From NCBI RefSeq assembly GCF_023094165.1, contig NZ_JALMDK010000003.1:682001-746000 (forward strand): DNA of 64,000 nt, read 5' to 3'. Source of the DNA: Crossiella sp. S99.2. GTDB lineage: Bacteria > Actinomycetota > Actinomycetes > Mycobacteriales > Pseudonocardiaceae. This document shows, piece after piece, positions 45,935 through 54,955 of the stretch. The notes under the pieces were generated by a model that was not told the DNA's origin, did not search any database, and worked only from the letters and a program-made list of their open reading frames with translations. A program made the position numbers and the translations under genes. Numbering within the stretch: position 1 is the first letter of the stretch; the number at the start of each line of letters is the position of its first letter.

Positions 45935-48900
45935 TCAGCGCTTCATGCCGTGTTCGATGGCCTCGATGATCCGCGGCCGCAGTTCGGCGGCGCTGATGAT
46001 CGCGTCCACCGAGCCGACCTCGACCGCGCGCTGGATGCTGTGCACCCGGTCGAACTCCGCCGCTACCTCGCCGAGCTTCTCCGCCCGGACCGAGGAGCGC
46101 ACCTCGGCCAGCTGGGTGGTCAGCCCGGCCCGTTCGGCGCCACTGGCCGCCGAGACCAGCGCCTGCAACTCGACTACCCGCGGGTCGGTGGCGGTGCGGT
46201 TGTTGACCTCGCCGGAGAACACCACGGCCGCCGCCGGCGCGCCGCCGAGCACGGAGGCGAAGGAGCCCTCCAGGGCGAGCACGGTCATGTTCGGGTTGAG
46301 CGCCTTGGAGAAGACCACGAACGCGCCGCCGTGGTAGCGGGAGATCACGCAGAACACGATCGGGCCCTCGAAGTTGACGATCGCCCGGCCGATCTCCGCG
46401 CCGTACTCCAGCTGCAGCTTGCGCATGGACTCCGGCGAGCCGTCGAAGCCGGACAGGTTCGCCAGCACCACCAGCGGCCGGTTGCCCGAGGCGGAGTTGA
46501 TCGCCCGCGCGGTCTTCTTGGACGAGCGCGGGAACAGGGTGCCCGCGGTGTAGGTGTCCGGGCCGTCGGTGGGCGGGAAACCGCGGCGCGGCACCGACTT
46601 GGACTCGATGCCGATCAGGCAGACCGGCCAGCCGCCGATGTGCACGTCCTGCACCGCCGAGGTGTCCGCGTCGGCCATGCCCGCCCAGCGCTCCAGCACC
46701 GGGTGGTCCTGGTCGGAGAGCGCCCGCATCACGGTGCGGATGTCGAACGGCTTCTTGCGGTCCGGGTTGTGCGTGCTGGAGAAGATCTCCCCGACGGTCT
46801 TGAACTCGCTGTCCACGATCGCGTGCGGGTACGGCGTGACGTCCCGGTTGGCCGGGTCGCCGGTGACCGCCCGGCGCGGCGCGGTCTCGCCCGGCACCAC
46901 ATAGGTGTGGTCGTAGTGCCCCATCAGCACATCGCGCGCGCCGGGCAGGTTCGGCGCCCAGTACTGCGCCTGGCCGTTGGGCCCCATCACCCGGTCGTAG
47001 CCGCCGATGCCGAAGTTGTCCTCGGCCGAGACGCCACCGGAGAAGTCCAGCGACTGCTTGCCGGTGAGCACCATCGCCGAATCCGGCGTCATCACCAGGA
47101 TGCCCTTGGTGTGCATGAGCATGGTGGCTTCGGCGTTCCAGTACGGCTGTGCGCCCACGGTGATCCCGGCGACCACGATGTTGATCTCGCCACCGGCCTG
47201 GGTGAACTCCACGATCCGCTTGAGCGCGGCGGCCACCCAGTCCATGTTCTCGGTGCCCGAGGTCATCGAGATCCGCGCACCGGCCGACAGCGCGAACCAT
47301 TCGAGGGGGACCTGCATCCGCTCGGCCAGGTCCAGCGCGGCGATGATCCGCGAGCACTCCGGTTCCGAGAGCGCGCCGAGTGCCTTGGTCGGGTCGCCCA
47401 GCAGCAGCACCCGGGTCACGCCCTCGGGCACCCGCTCGGTCGGCGTGCGCACCACACCGGCCACCAGCGCCGCGGAGTTCTTGCCCTTGGGCCGCTCCAC
47501 CGGGACCAGCACGCCCTGCTCGTCCAGGTCGTGCTCGACGAAGGCGCCAGTGGGCCCGGCGAGCAGGTCGGTCAGCTCGTACGGGTAGGTGTTGCCGCGG
47601 CGGGCCGCGCGCAGCACCTTCTGCCGGTAGTCATCCAGCGGCCGCACCGGTTCGGTGTCCGGCTCGCCCACGTGCAGCCGCGCGCCGTTGCCAGGGTCCA
47701 GGGTGATCCGCACCGAGACCTCGGTCAGCTCGCCGCTGGACTTGCGGCGGCGGGCCAGGAACTGGACCTCCTCCAGCCCGGCGCCGGTCGCGGTCGGCAG
47801 GATCCGCTGCACCAGCTGGTTCAGCTCGTCGGTGGCCAGCTCGGTGGAGGGCCAGACGTACATCATGATCCGGTTGGTGTCGAAGCGCTTGTTCTGCGGG
47901 CGCTGCGCCTGGATGTTGCGGATCGCGCCCAGGCAGGCGTTGACGCCGTCCTCCACCGCGGGCAGCGCGACCAGGCGGCCCTCGGACTCGCGCAGCGGGG
48001 TGAGGTCGCGGATCTGGCCCATCGCGATCAGCCGCTCGTCGGCCGGGTTGCTCTTGGCCACCGCCTTGAACAGGTAGATCTCCTCATCGGCCGAGGGCAG
48101 CCGGGTGAGGTCGAACTCACGCAGCCGCTCCAGCTGCAGCCGCTGGGCGATCTGCGGGTGCAGTCCGCGGATCAGCCGGTCCTCGGCGAACCCGTCGGCC
48201 TCGGGGCGGAAGGTGAAGTGGTGGTGCATGACCGCGCCGCTGGTGCCGGCCACCGTGGTGGTGATCCGGCGGACCGCGACCGGCGGCGGGTGCGCGGCGA
48301 GCAGTTCGCCCAGCCGCACCGCCATCGCGTCCGCGTCCGGCTGGTCCTCCCAGGTGACGTAGAGGTCGGCGACCAGCGCGTGCTCGGCCACCCCGTTGGC
48401 GAATCCGCCGAGGGCGGCGATGGCCTCGGGCAGCGCGGCGATGTCCACCGCGGTGGTGACCAGCCGGGCCGCGCCGTCGTCCCCGGTGTGCTCGGCGGTG
48501 ACGAACCGGCAGCCCGCGGTGTCGGTGGCGGTGACCTCGGACAGGCCGCGGTTGCCGTAGTAGCGGCGGGTCAGGACTTCCAGCAGTGGCGCGTGATCGC
48601 GGCCGGGGCGGCCGATGCGCTGGCCGATCAGCCGGACCAGCGGTTCGGAGCAGGCGACCATGGCCTGGATCCGCTCGGCGCGGTCGGCGGCGTCCGGGTT
48701 GCGGTCCAGGTGGCGCAGTTCGTCCCGGATCTCGGCGTAGACCTTGGCCCTGGTGCGGCGCAGCAGCGGCTGGGCGTACCAGCGGAACACCACGCCGCGG
48801 GCCAGGTCGGACACCGCGGGGAAGCGCACCTGGGTGGCCTGCACCAGGTGTTCCAGCGCCAGGCCGGAACTTTCCCGCAGCGATTCCAGCGGCGCGGCGC

Positions 48901-51418
48901 CTGCCAGCCACTGGCGCAGCAGTTCGGAGACGATCGCGACGTCGACCGACATCCGTTGCTGGGCAAGGAAGATCCGGAAGACCGCGGCCTCCAGCTCCGG
49001 GGTGCGGTCCAGGTCGGTGACGCCGTAGTGGCCGAGCACCCGGCGCAAGTTGGCCTGGAAGTCCTCGGTGACCCCGGCCCGTTCCACGTCCAGGCTTTGC
49101 AGGTAGCTGTGGAAGTACTCGCGCGGGCTGTGCACCGGGCTGTGCGGTTCGACCTCGAGTTCGTTGCCCGGCTTGTTGCGGCTCAGCTCGGAGAGGTCGG
49201 CGAAGACGGTGAGCAGGTCCAGCTCGCCGGGCAGCGGCCTGCTGCCCAGTTCGGCGCGGGCGGCCAGGTAGTCGGCCAGCACCCGGCCGTTGTCGTGCGG
49301 GTCGACGTCGAAGCCCAGCAGCAGGCTGCGCAGGTCCTGCAGGCCGCGCTCGGCCCGGTGTGCCGCGGAAACCCCGGAGCGCTCGGTGGGCAGGTCGATC
49401 TCGACCGTGCCGGTCTCCTCGGCGGCGGCTTCCTCGGCGCCTTCCTCGGCGAGCGGCTCCAGGCGCAGCAGCGGGGTGCCGGTCTCGACCTGGCTGCCCA
49501 CCGACACCGGGCATTCGCGGACCCTGGCCCGGAACGGCGCGCGCAGCACCATTTCCATCTTCATGCTTTCCAGCACCAGGATCGGCGCGCCGGACTCGAC
49601 CTCGTCACCGGCGGCCAGGGGGGTGGCGACCACCAGCGCGGGGGCGGGGGCGCGGACCACGCCGCCCTCGTCGCGGCTGATCCGGTGCGTGACACCGTCG
49701 ACCTCGACCAGGTGGATCGGGCCGTGGGTGGCCGAGACCAGCCGGAACCGGCGGCCGTTGACCACGATCTGGCCGAAGTGCTCGTCGAAGCGCTCCACCT
49801 CGATCTCGGCGGTGTGCACGTCGCCGCCGCCGGAGATGCCGGCGCGGAAGCGGTTCGGGCCGGTGCGGGCCACCGAGACCCGGTAGCCGACGCCACGCAG
49901 CTTGAGGTCCAGGGGGCGACCGGCCTCGTGCTGGACCTGCGGGCGGCCGCCGTGCGCGGTGGAGAGCAGCCGCTGGCGGCCGACCTCTTCTTCGTCCAGG
50001 TATGCCTCGATGGCGGCGGCGGCCAGTGCGATGGCGGAGTGCCGGTGGTTGACCAGGCGGCCCTGCGCGCGCACCCGGTCGATCCAGCCGGTGTCCGCGC
50101 TGGCGTCGATCACCTCGGGCTGGTCGAGCAGGTCGAGCACGAAGCTCTTGTTGGTCGCGCCGCCCTCGATGATCACCGTGGTCTCGGCCATGGCCCGGCG
50201 CAACCGGCCGAGGGCCTGCTCGCGGTCCTGGCCGTAGGCGATGATCTTGGCGATCATCGAGTCGAAGTCACCGGGGATGGTGTCGCCCTCGCTGACGCCG
50301 GTGTCCACCCGGATGCCGGGTCCGGCGGGCAGCACCAGGCGGGCGATCCGGCCGGGGGCGGGGGCGAAGTCGCGGTCCGGGTCCTCGGCGTTGAGCCGGG
50401 CCTCCACCGCGTGGCCGAGTTCGGCGGGCTGCTCGCCTTCGAGCTTGCCGCCACCGGCCACGTGCAGCTGGAGGCGGACCAGGTCGGTGCCGGTGGTGAT
50501 CTCGGTGATCGGGTGCTCGACCTGGAGCCGGGTGTTGACCTCCAGGAAGGCGAACAGCTTCTCGCCGGGGTGGTAGAGGAACTCCACCGTGCAGGCGCCG
50601 CGGTAGCCCACCCGCACGGCCAGCCGCTCGGCGGAGGCCTTCAGTTCGGCGGTCTGTGCCGGGGACAGCAGCGGGGAGGCGGACTCCTCGATGATCTTCT
50701 GGTTGCGCCGCTGCACCGAGCAGTCGCGCACACCCAGCGCCCAGGCGGTCTCCCCGTCGGAGATGACCTGGACCTCCACGTGCCGCGCCCCGGTGACCAG
50801 GCGTTCCAGGAACACCACGCCGGAACCGAAGGAGCGCAACGCTTCCTGGCTGGTGCGCTCGTAGGCCTCGGCCAGATCCTCACCGGAGGCGACCATCCGG
50901 ATACCGCGCCCACCGCCGCCCGCGGTGGCCTTGAGCATCAGCGGGTAGCCGATCTCGTCCCCGGCGCGCAGCGCGTCTTCCAGGGTGGCGACCTCGCCGC
51001 GGCTCCACGGCGCGACCGGCACGCCGACCTCCTCAGCGATCAGCTTCGCGCCGATCTTGTCGCCGAGTTTGCGCATGGCCTCGGCGCTGGGGCCGACGAA
51101 GGTGACGCCGACCTTCGCACAGAGTTCGGCGAAGGCCGGGTCCTCGGCGACGAAGCCCCAGCCGACCCAGGCGGCGTCCGCGCCGGACTCGACCAGCGCG
51201 CGCTCCAGCACGGCCAGGTCGAGGTAGGGGCGGTTCGCGGCCGGGCCGAGCGGGTAGGTGAGATCGGCCTCCCGGACGAAGGTCGCGTTGCGGTCGGCGT
51301 CGGTGTAGAGCGCGACCGTCTCGATCCGCTTCCCGGTTTCCGCCGAGAGATCCCGGACGGCGTGGATGAGCCGCATCGCGGCCTCTCCACGGTTGACGAT
51401 GGCGACACGACTGAACAC
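45935..51418 (-). CDS. Single-chain multidomain (long-chain) acyl-CoA carboxylase
   Basis: An 1827-residue biotin enzyme carrying all carboxylase activities on one chain. The N-terminal biotin carboxylase (about 1-450) has the ATP-grasp loop KATAGGGGRGIRM and EVNTRLQVEHPITE. A BCCP domain follows with biotin acceptor K620 in ESMKMEM. A large middle region (about 660-1250) follows, then the carboxyltransferase (about 1290-1827: ALSAGARISMTSGTENMDW, FGIGGYDRVMGPNGQAQYW). This layout matches the mycobacterial long-chain acyl-CoA carboxylase, which forms a hexamer and accepts medium to long acyl-CoAs. GTG 51418 follows GGGAGG. A 21-bp palindrome lies 135 bases upstream. Confidence 0.93.
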   Translation of the reverse strand: MFSRVAIVNRGEAAMRLIHAVRDLSAETGKRIETVALYTDADRNATFVREADLTYPLGPAANRPYLDLAVLERALVESGADAAWVGWGFVAEDPAFAELCAKVGVTFVGPSAEAMRKLGDKIGAKLIAEEVGVPVAPWSRGEVATLEDALRAGDEIGYPLMLKATAGGGGRGIRMVASGEDLAEAYERTSQEALRSFGSGVVFLERLVTGARHVEVQVISDGETAWALGVRDCSVQRRNQKIIEESASPLLSPAQTAELKASAERLAVRVGYRGACTVEFLYHPGEKLFAFLEVNTRLQVEHPITEITTGTDLVRLQLHVAGGGKLEGEQPAELGHAVEARLNAEDPDRDFAPAPGRIARLVLPAGPGIRVDTGVSEGDTIPGDFDSMIAKIIAYGQDREQALGRLRRAMAETTVIIEGGATNKSFVLDLLDQPEVIDASADTGWIDRVRAQGRLVNHRHSAIALAAAAIEAYLDEEEVGRQRLLSTAHGGRPQVQHEAGRPLDLKLRGVGYRVSVARTGPNRFRAGISGGGDVHTAEIEVERFDEHFGQIVVNGRRFRLVSATHGPIHLVEVDGVTHRISRDEGGVVRAPAPALVVATPLAAGDEVESGAPILVLESMKMEMVLRAPFRARVRECPVSVGSQVETGTPLLRLEPLAEEGAEEAAAEETGTVEIDLPTERSGVSAAHRAERGLQDLRSLLLGFDVDPHDNGRVLADYLAARAELGSRPLPGELDLLTVFADLSELSRNKPGNELEVEPHSPVHSPREYFHSYLQSLDVERAGVTEDFQANLRRVLGHYGVTDLDRTPELEAAVFRIFLAQQRMSVDVAIVSELLRQWLAGAAPLESLRESSGLALEHLVQATQVRFPAVSDLARGVVFRWYAQPLLRRTRAKVYAEIRDELRHLDRNPDAADRAERIQAMVACSEPLVRLIGQRIGRPGRDHAPLLEVLTRRYYGNRGLSEVTATDTAGCRFVTAEHTGDDGAARLVTTAVDIAALPEAIAALGGFANGVAEHALVADLYVTWEDQPDADAMAVRLGELLAAHPPPVAVRRITTTVAGTSGAVMHHHFTFRPEADGFAEDRLIRGLHPQIAQRLQLERLREFDLTRLPSADEEIYLFKAVAKSNPADERLIAMGQIRDLTPLRESEGRLVALPAVEDGVNACLGAIRNIQAQRPQNKRFDTNRIMMYVWPSTELATDELNQLVQRILPTATGAGLEEVQFLARRRKSSGELTEVSVRITLDPGNGARLHVGEPDTEPVRPLDDYRQKVLRAARRGNTYPYELTDLLAGPTGAFVEHDLDEQGVLVPVERPKGKNSAALVAGVVRTPTERVPEGVTRVLLLGDPTKALGALSEPECSRIIAALDLAERMQVPLEWFALSAGARISMTSGTENMDWVAAALKRIVEFTQAGGEINIVVAGITVGAQPYWNAEATMLMHTKGILVMTPDSAMVLTGKQSLDFSGGVSAEDNFGIGGYDRVMGPNGQAQYWAPNLPGARDVLMGHYDHTYVVPGETAPRRAVTGDPANRDVTPYPHAIVDSEFKTVGEIFSSTHNPDRKKPFDIRTVMRALSDQDHPVLERWAGMADADTSAVQDVHIGGWPVCLIGIESKSVPRRGFPPTDGPDTYTAGTLFPRSSKKTARAINSASGNRPLVVLANLSGFDGSPESMRKLQLEYGAEIGRAIVNFEGPIVFCVISRYHGGAFVVFSKALNPNMTVLALEGSFASVLGGAPAAAVVFSGEVNNRTATDPRVVELQALVSAASGAERAGLTTQLAEVRSSVRAEKLGEVAAEFDRVHSIQRAVEVGSVDAIISAAELRPRIIEAIEHGMKR

Positions 51419-51552
51419 CGGCAGAGCCTCCCAAATACGCGCGTGCGGAAGGCGACGTCCGGGTCCCGGAGCGTCGCCTGCACCGAGTACATACCCTGCT
51501 GGATCCGAGTCGCGCGAACCTATGTCCCGGATCGCGCATGCCGGGGCCGTCG

Positions 51553-51573
51553 CTTTGTAGGGAACCTACAAAG
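51553..51573. promoter_or_regulatory. 21-bp palindrome upstream of the acyl-CoA carboxylase
   Basis: CTTTGTAGG-GAA-CCTACAAAG, a perfect 9-bp inverted repeat in an otherwise GC-rich region. It is a probable operator for a dimeric regulator (TetR or GntR type) controlling fatty-acid genes. It sits between the carboxylase gene (start 51418) and the end of ohr (51704). Confidence 0.6.
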
Positions 51574-51703
51574 GGTGGGCTGCCTTACACCACCCCTACC
51601 CCGATTCGCACCAGATCTGCCACAAAGCGGAAGTGAACAAGACTGCCGGTTGTCCGGTTCGGGGCCCAGCCGGCCGCGGCGACGGCCGGCTGAGCGCGGC
51701 GGC

Positions 51704-52132
51704 TCAGGCGACGGTGGCGTCGATGGTCACCGGGATGGTCGGGCCGAGTGCCTTCGAGTAAGGGCAGATCTGGTGGGCCTCCCGGCCCAGTTGCTCGGCG
51801 GTGTCCTGGTCGATGCCGGTGACCTCCAGGTGCAGGGCGGCACTGAGGGTGAACGAGCCAGCCCCGTCGTGGTGCAGGGTCACCTCGGCCACCACGGCGA
51901 GATCCTTCAGCGGCACCTTGGCGGCGGTGGCGGCGCGGCGGGTGGCGCCCAGGAAGCAGGAGGCCCAGCCCGCGGCGAGCAGCTGCTCGGGGTTGGTCGC
52001 GCCACCCGCGCCACCCAGCTCCTTCGGGATGGCGAAACGGACGTCCAGGGCGCCGTCGGCTGCCACGGCGCGGCCGCCGTTGCGGCCCTCGCCGGTCACG
52101 GTCACGGCGGCGGTGTACTCGGTCGCTGTCAT
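51704..52132 (-). CDS. ohr: Organic hydroperoxide resistance protein (Ohr/OsmC family)
   Basis: A 142-residue thiol peroxidase. The two redox cysteines are C59 in WASCFLG and C123 in HQICPYSK, in Ohr-type contexts (NPEQLLAAGWASCF). Ohr reduces organic and fatty-acid hydroperoxides using lipoyl thiols. I start at ATG 52132, with AGGTGG 5 bases upstream; a GTG at 52159 would add nine residues. No OhrR-type gene is adjacent. Confidence 0.92.
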   Translation of the reverse strand: MTATEYTAAVTVTGEGRNGGRAVAADGALDVRFAIPKELGGAGGATNPEQLLAAGWASCFLGATRRAATAAKVPLKDLAVVAEVTLHHDGAGSFTLSAALHLEVTGIDQDTAEQLGREAHQICPYSKALGPTIPVTIDATVA

Positions 52133-52237
52133 GCCGACCACCTGACCAGCCACGTGCACACTCCCCGCGAACGACTTGTTGACGCCCAGCTCCAGACCCG
52201 GTCACCAACCCACCCCGCCGCCCAGTTGGCCCAAGTC

Positions 52238-52268
52238 GTACGCCAAGTTGGCCCAATTGGGCGTACCA
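52238..52268. repeat. Second copy of the 31-bp GTAC/TTGGCCCAA palindromic element
   Basis: Bounded by GTACGCCA and GGGCGTACCA around the core TTGGCCCAA. It matches 29111-29141 in 28 of 31 positions. A partial unit (CAGTTGGCCCAAGTC) immediately precedes it at 52223-52237, and TTTGCCCAAGTCG follows. It lies between ohr and the rightward SARP gene. Confidence 0.7.
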
Positions 52269-52304
52269 CTTTGCCCAAGTCGACGGTGGCGGCGGGGCCG
52301 GGCA

Positions 52305-52323
52305 CTAGGCCGATCGGGCCTAG
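52305..52323. promoter_or_regulatory. Inverted repeat just upstream of the SARP-NTPase gene
   Basis: CTAGGCC-GATCG-GGCCTAG, a perfect 7-bp inverted repeat ending 10 bases before the GTG start. It may be an operator or a hairpin that shapes translation. Confidence 0.45.
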
Positions 52324-52333
52324 GGTGGGGGCG

Positions 52334-54253
52334 GTGAGCAGACGGCTGCGGTTCGAGTTGCTGGGTCCGGTGCGTGCCTGGCTGGACGGGGCCGAGACCG
52401 ATCTGGGCGCGCCGCAGCAACGCGCGCTGCTGGGGGTGCTGTTGCTGCACGAGGGCGCGGTGGCCACCCAGGATGTGCTGGTCGAGGCGGTGTGGGGTGC
52501 TCAGCCGCCGCCGGCGGTCGGCGGGATGGTGCGCTCCTACATCTCCCGGCTACGCCGCGCGCTCGGCGATGCCCGGCCGGCCTCGGTGATCCGGTCGGTG
52601 GCCGGGGGCTACGCGCTGGCCACCGAACCCGGTCAGCTCGACCTGGCCGACTTCCAGCAGCAGCTCTCCGCCGCCCGCGAGGCCCGCCGCACCGGCGAAC
52701 TCGAGGCCGAGGCCACCGCGCTGCGGGCCGCGCTCGCGCTCTGGCAGGGCCTGCCCCTGGCCGGGGTGCGCGGGGAGTACGCCGAGCGGGAACGCGAACG
52801 GTTGCGGCAGTTGCGGCTGACCGCGGTGGAGGACCTGGCCGCGGCCGACCTGGAGCTGGGCAGGCACGTCGAGGCGGTCTCCGCGCTCACCCCGCTGATC
52901 ATCGAGGAGCCGCTGCGGGAACGCGCCCGGATGCTGATCATGCTGGGGCTCTACCGCTCCGGCAGGCAGGCCGAGGCACTGGAGCTGTACCAGGACGCGG
53001 TGCGCCGCTTCACCGACGAACTGGGCCTGGACCCCGGCGCGGAACTACGCGAGATGCAGCGCCGCATCCTGCGCGCCGACCCCGGCCTGACCGGACCCAC
53101 CCCGGTGCGCCCGCTGTCCTCGGCCGAACGCGCCCGCCTGCCCATGCAGCTACCGCCGGACCTGCCCGAGTTCACCGGCCACCAGGCGCTGCTGGCCCGG
53201 ATCGCCGGCGAGCTGCGGCCGCTGGAGGGCGGGGTGCCGGTGCACGCCTTGACCGGCGCGCCCGGCATCGGCAAGACCAGCGCCGCCGTGCACCTGGCGC
53301 ACCAGGTGGCCGCGGAGTTCCCGGATGGGCAGTTCTACGTGTACCTGCGGGCCGCGCCCTGTCCGCTGCCGGTGCTGCTGCACGCGCTCGGCGTCACCGA
53401 GGTGCCCGCGGACCGGACGGAACGCTCCGCGCTGTGGCGCACCCTGACCTGCGGGCGGCGGATCCTGCTGGTGGTGGACGACGCGATCGAGGACCACCAG
53501 GTGCGCGCCGTACTGCCCGGCACCGGCGGCCCCGCGGTGCTGCTCACCGCGCGGCAACGCCTCCACGGCCTCGCGCACGCCCGCTGGCACACCCTGCCCG
53601 GCCTCGACCCGGGAGAGCAGCGGGAACTGCTGGCCCGCACGATCGGCGCGGACCGTCTGGAAACCGACCCCGAGTCGGTGCGGGCCCTGCTCGCGCACGC
53701 CGACGGCCTGCCCCAGGTGCTGCACAACGTGGCCGCCCGGCTGGCCGCCCGCCCGGACTGGAGCCTGGCCACCGCGGTCCGCCGCCTCACCGCCCCAGCC
53801 GTGCCATCGGCCGAGGATCCTTACGCCGCCACCCTGCAAGCGCTTCCCGCCGACCAGGGCCGGGCGCTGCGGCTGCTCGCCGTGCCCGACGGCGACAGCA
53901 CCACCCTGCCCGCCGCCGCGGCCCTCCTGGACGCCGACCCGGCCAGCACCGAAGACCTCCTGGACGCCCTGGTCGAGGCGCACCTGCTGGAGCCGGTGGC
54001 CGAGGGCCGCTACCGGCTGCGCGGACCACTGCGCCGCGCCGCCCGCGCCCAGGCCCTCATCACCGACGGCGAGGCCGCCTGCCAGGCCGCTTTGGCCCGG
54101 CTGACCCGGCACCATCTGGACACCGCGGACAAATGGAATCCGGCCGACGAACCCAACCGCTGGGCCCTGGCCGCACAGGCCGACAAGATCGCGGATGCCC
54201 CCGCCCGGGACCTCGCCCGACTGCTCGCCCAGCACTCGGACAGCTCCCGTTAA
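52334..54253 (+). CDS. SARP-family regulator with NTPase domain (AfsR-like)
   Basis: A 639-residue regulator starting at GTG 52334 (GGGTGGGGG upstream). Residues 1-95 are the OmpR-like DNA-binding domain (QQRALLGVLLLHEGAVATQ, then RSYISRLRRALGD). Residues about 95-250 are the activation domain (DFQQQLSAAREARRTGELE, then TDELGLDPGAELREMQRRIL). Residues about 280-570 are an NB-ARC-like NTPase, with P-loop GAPGIGKTSAA and Walker B-like RILLVVDDAIED. Unlike AfsR, no TPR array follows. No secondary-metabolite cluster is in view, so its target is unknown. A 7-bp-arm inverted repeat and a 31-bp palindromic element lie upstream. Confidence 0.92.
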   Translation: MSRRLRFELLGPVRAWLDGAETDLGAPQQRALLGVLLLHEGAVATQDVLVEAVWGAQPPPAVGGMVRSYISRLRRALGDARPASVIRSVAGGYALATEPGQLDLADFQQQLSAAREARRTGELEAEATALRAALALWQGLPLAGVRGEYAERERERLRQLRLTAVEDLAAADLELGRHVEAVSALTPLIIEEPLRERARMLIMLGLYRSGRQAEALELYQDAVRRFTDELGLDPGAELREMQRRILRADPGLTGPTPVRPLSSAERARLPMQLPPDLPEFTGHQALLARIAGELRPLEGGVPVHALTGAPGIGKTSAAVHLAHQVAAEFPDGQFYVYLRAAPCPLPVLLHALGVTEVPADRTERSALWRTLTCGRRILLVVDDAIEDHQVRAVLPGTGGPAVLLTARQRLHGLAHARWHTLPGLDPGEQRELLARTIGADRLETDPESVRALLAHADGLPQVLHNVAARLAARPDWSLATAVRRLTAPAVPSAEDPYAATLQALPADQGRALRLLAVPDGDSTTLPAAAALLDADPASTEDLLDALVEAHLLEPVAEGRYRLRGPLRRAARAQALITDGEAACQAALARLTRHHLDTADKWNPADEPNRWALAAQADKIADAPARDLARLLAQHSDSSR

Positions 54254-54295
54254 CCCACGCGGAACCCGCCGGATACCGCGTATTAAGTTGCGCGC

Positions 54296-54328
54296 ATGAC
54301 CAAGCACCAACCACGACGGGGTGGCTGA
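54296..54328 (+). CDS. Possible 10-residue leader peptide before the phosphate genes
   Basis: ATG 54296 opens a 10-codon frame (MTKHQPRRGG) that ends 6 bases before the DUF47 ATG. TATTAA at 54281-54286 could be a -10 element, placing the transcript start at or near this ATG as a leaderless message. Short upstream frames can couple translation. Nothing else supports it. Confidence 0.25.
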   Translation: MTKHQPRRGG

Positions 54329-54334
54329 CCAACA

Positions 54335-54955
54335 ATGCGACTAAGCCGGAAGCCCACCAGTCGGCGGTTCTTCGAGCTGTTCTCCGAAGCTGGTTCGAAC
54401 ATCGCCGCGAGCGTGGACGTGCTGCGGGAGTTCGTGCGCGCGCCCGATGAGCGGCGCGCCGAGCTGGCCGAGCGCCTGCACGAGCTGGAGCACGTCGGTG
54501 ACCGTGCCACGCACGCGATCATCGAGCACCTGGACCGGTCCTTCGTCACCCCCTTCGATCGCGAGGACATCTACCGCCTCGCGATCCGCCTCGACGACGT
54601 GGTCGACGACATCGACGCCGCGGTCGACCTGACCATGCTGTACCGGGTGGACGTGCTGCCCGAGGGCGTGGACGACCAGGTCGAGCTGCTCAGCCGGGCC
54701 GCCCAGCTCACCGCCGAGGCGCTGCCCAGGCTGGCCGACCCGCAGGGGCTCACCGACTACTGGGTCGAGATCAACTCGCTGGAGAACGAGGCGGACAAGG
54801 CCTACCGGCGACTGCTCTCCCGACTCTACGACGGGCGGCTGGAAGCCCTGGAAGTCATGAAGCTCAAGGAGATCGTCGACCAGCTGGAGGCCGCCGCGGA
54901 CGCCTTCGAGCACGTCGCCGACGTGGTGCGCACCATCGCGGTCAAGGAATCCTGA
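54335..54955 (+). CDS. DUF47 PhoU-like protein of phosphate transport
   Basis: A 206-residue PhoU-like helical-bundle protein. Acidic metal-binding-type motifs are seen in ELEHVGDRATHAIIEH, LDDVVDDIDAAVDL and NEADKAYRR. DUF47 proteins are encoded next to Pit transporters and are thought to modulate their phosphate transport. Its stop codon shares one base with the Pit start (TGATG), so the two are translated together. Confidence 0.92.
   Translation: MRLSRKPTSRRFFELFSEAGSNIAASVDVLREFVRAPDERRAELAERLHELEHVGDRATHAIIEHLDRSFVTPFDREDIYRLAIRLDDVVDDIDAAVDLTMLYRVDVLPEGVDDQVELLSRAAQLTAEALPRLADPQGLTDYWVEINSLENEADKAYRRLLSRLYDGRLEALEVMKLKEIVDQLEAAADAFEHVADVVRTIAVKES

Noticed and set aside
44834..54253. 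A 3139-codon open frame on the plus strand
   Set aside because: Most of it is antisense to the acyl-CoA carboxylase and has no protein-like composition. Only its last 640 codons (from GTG 52334) are a real gene, the SARP-NTPase.
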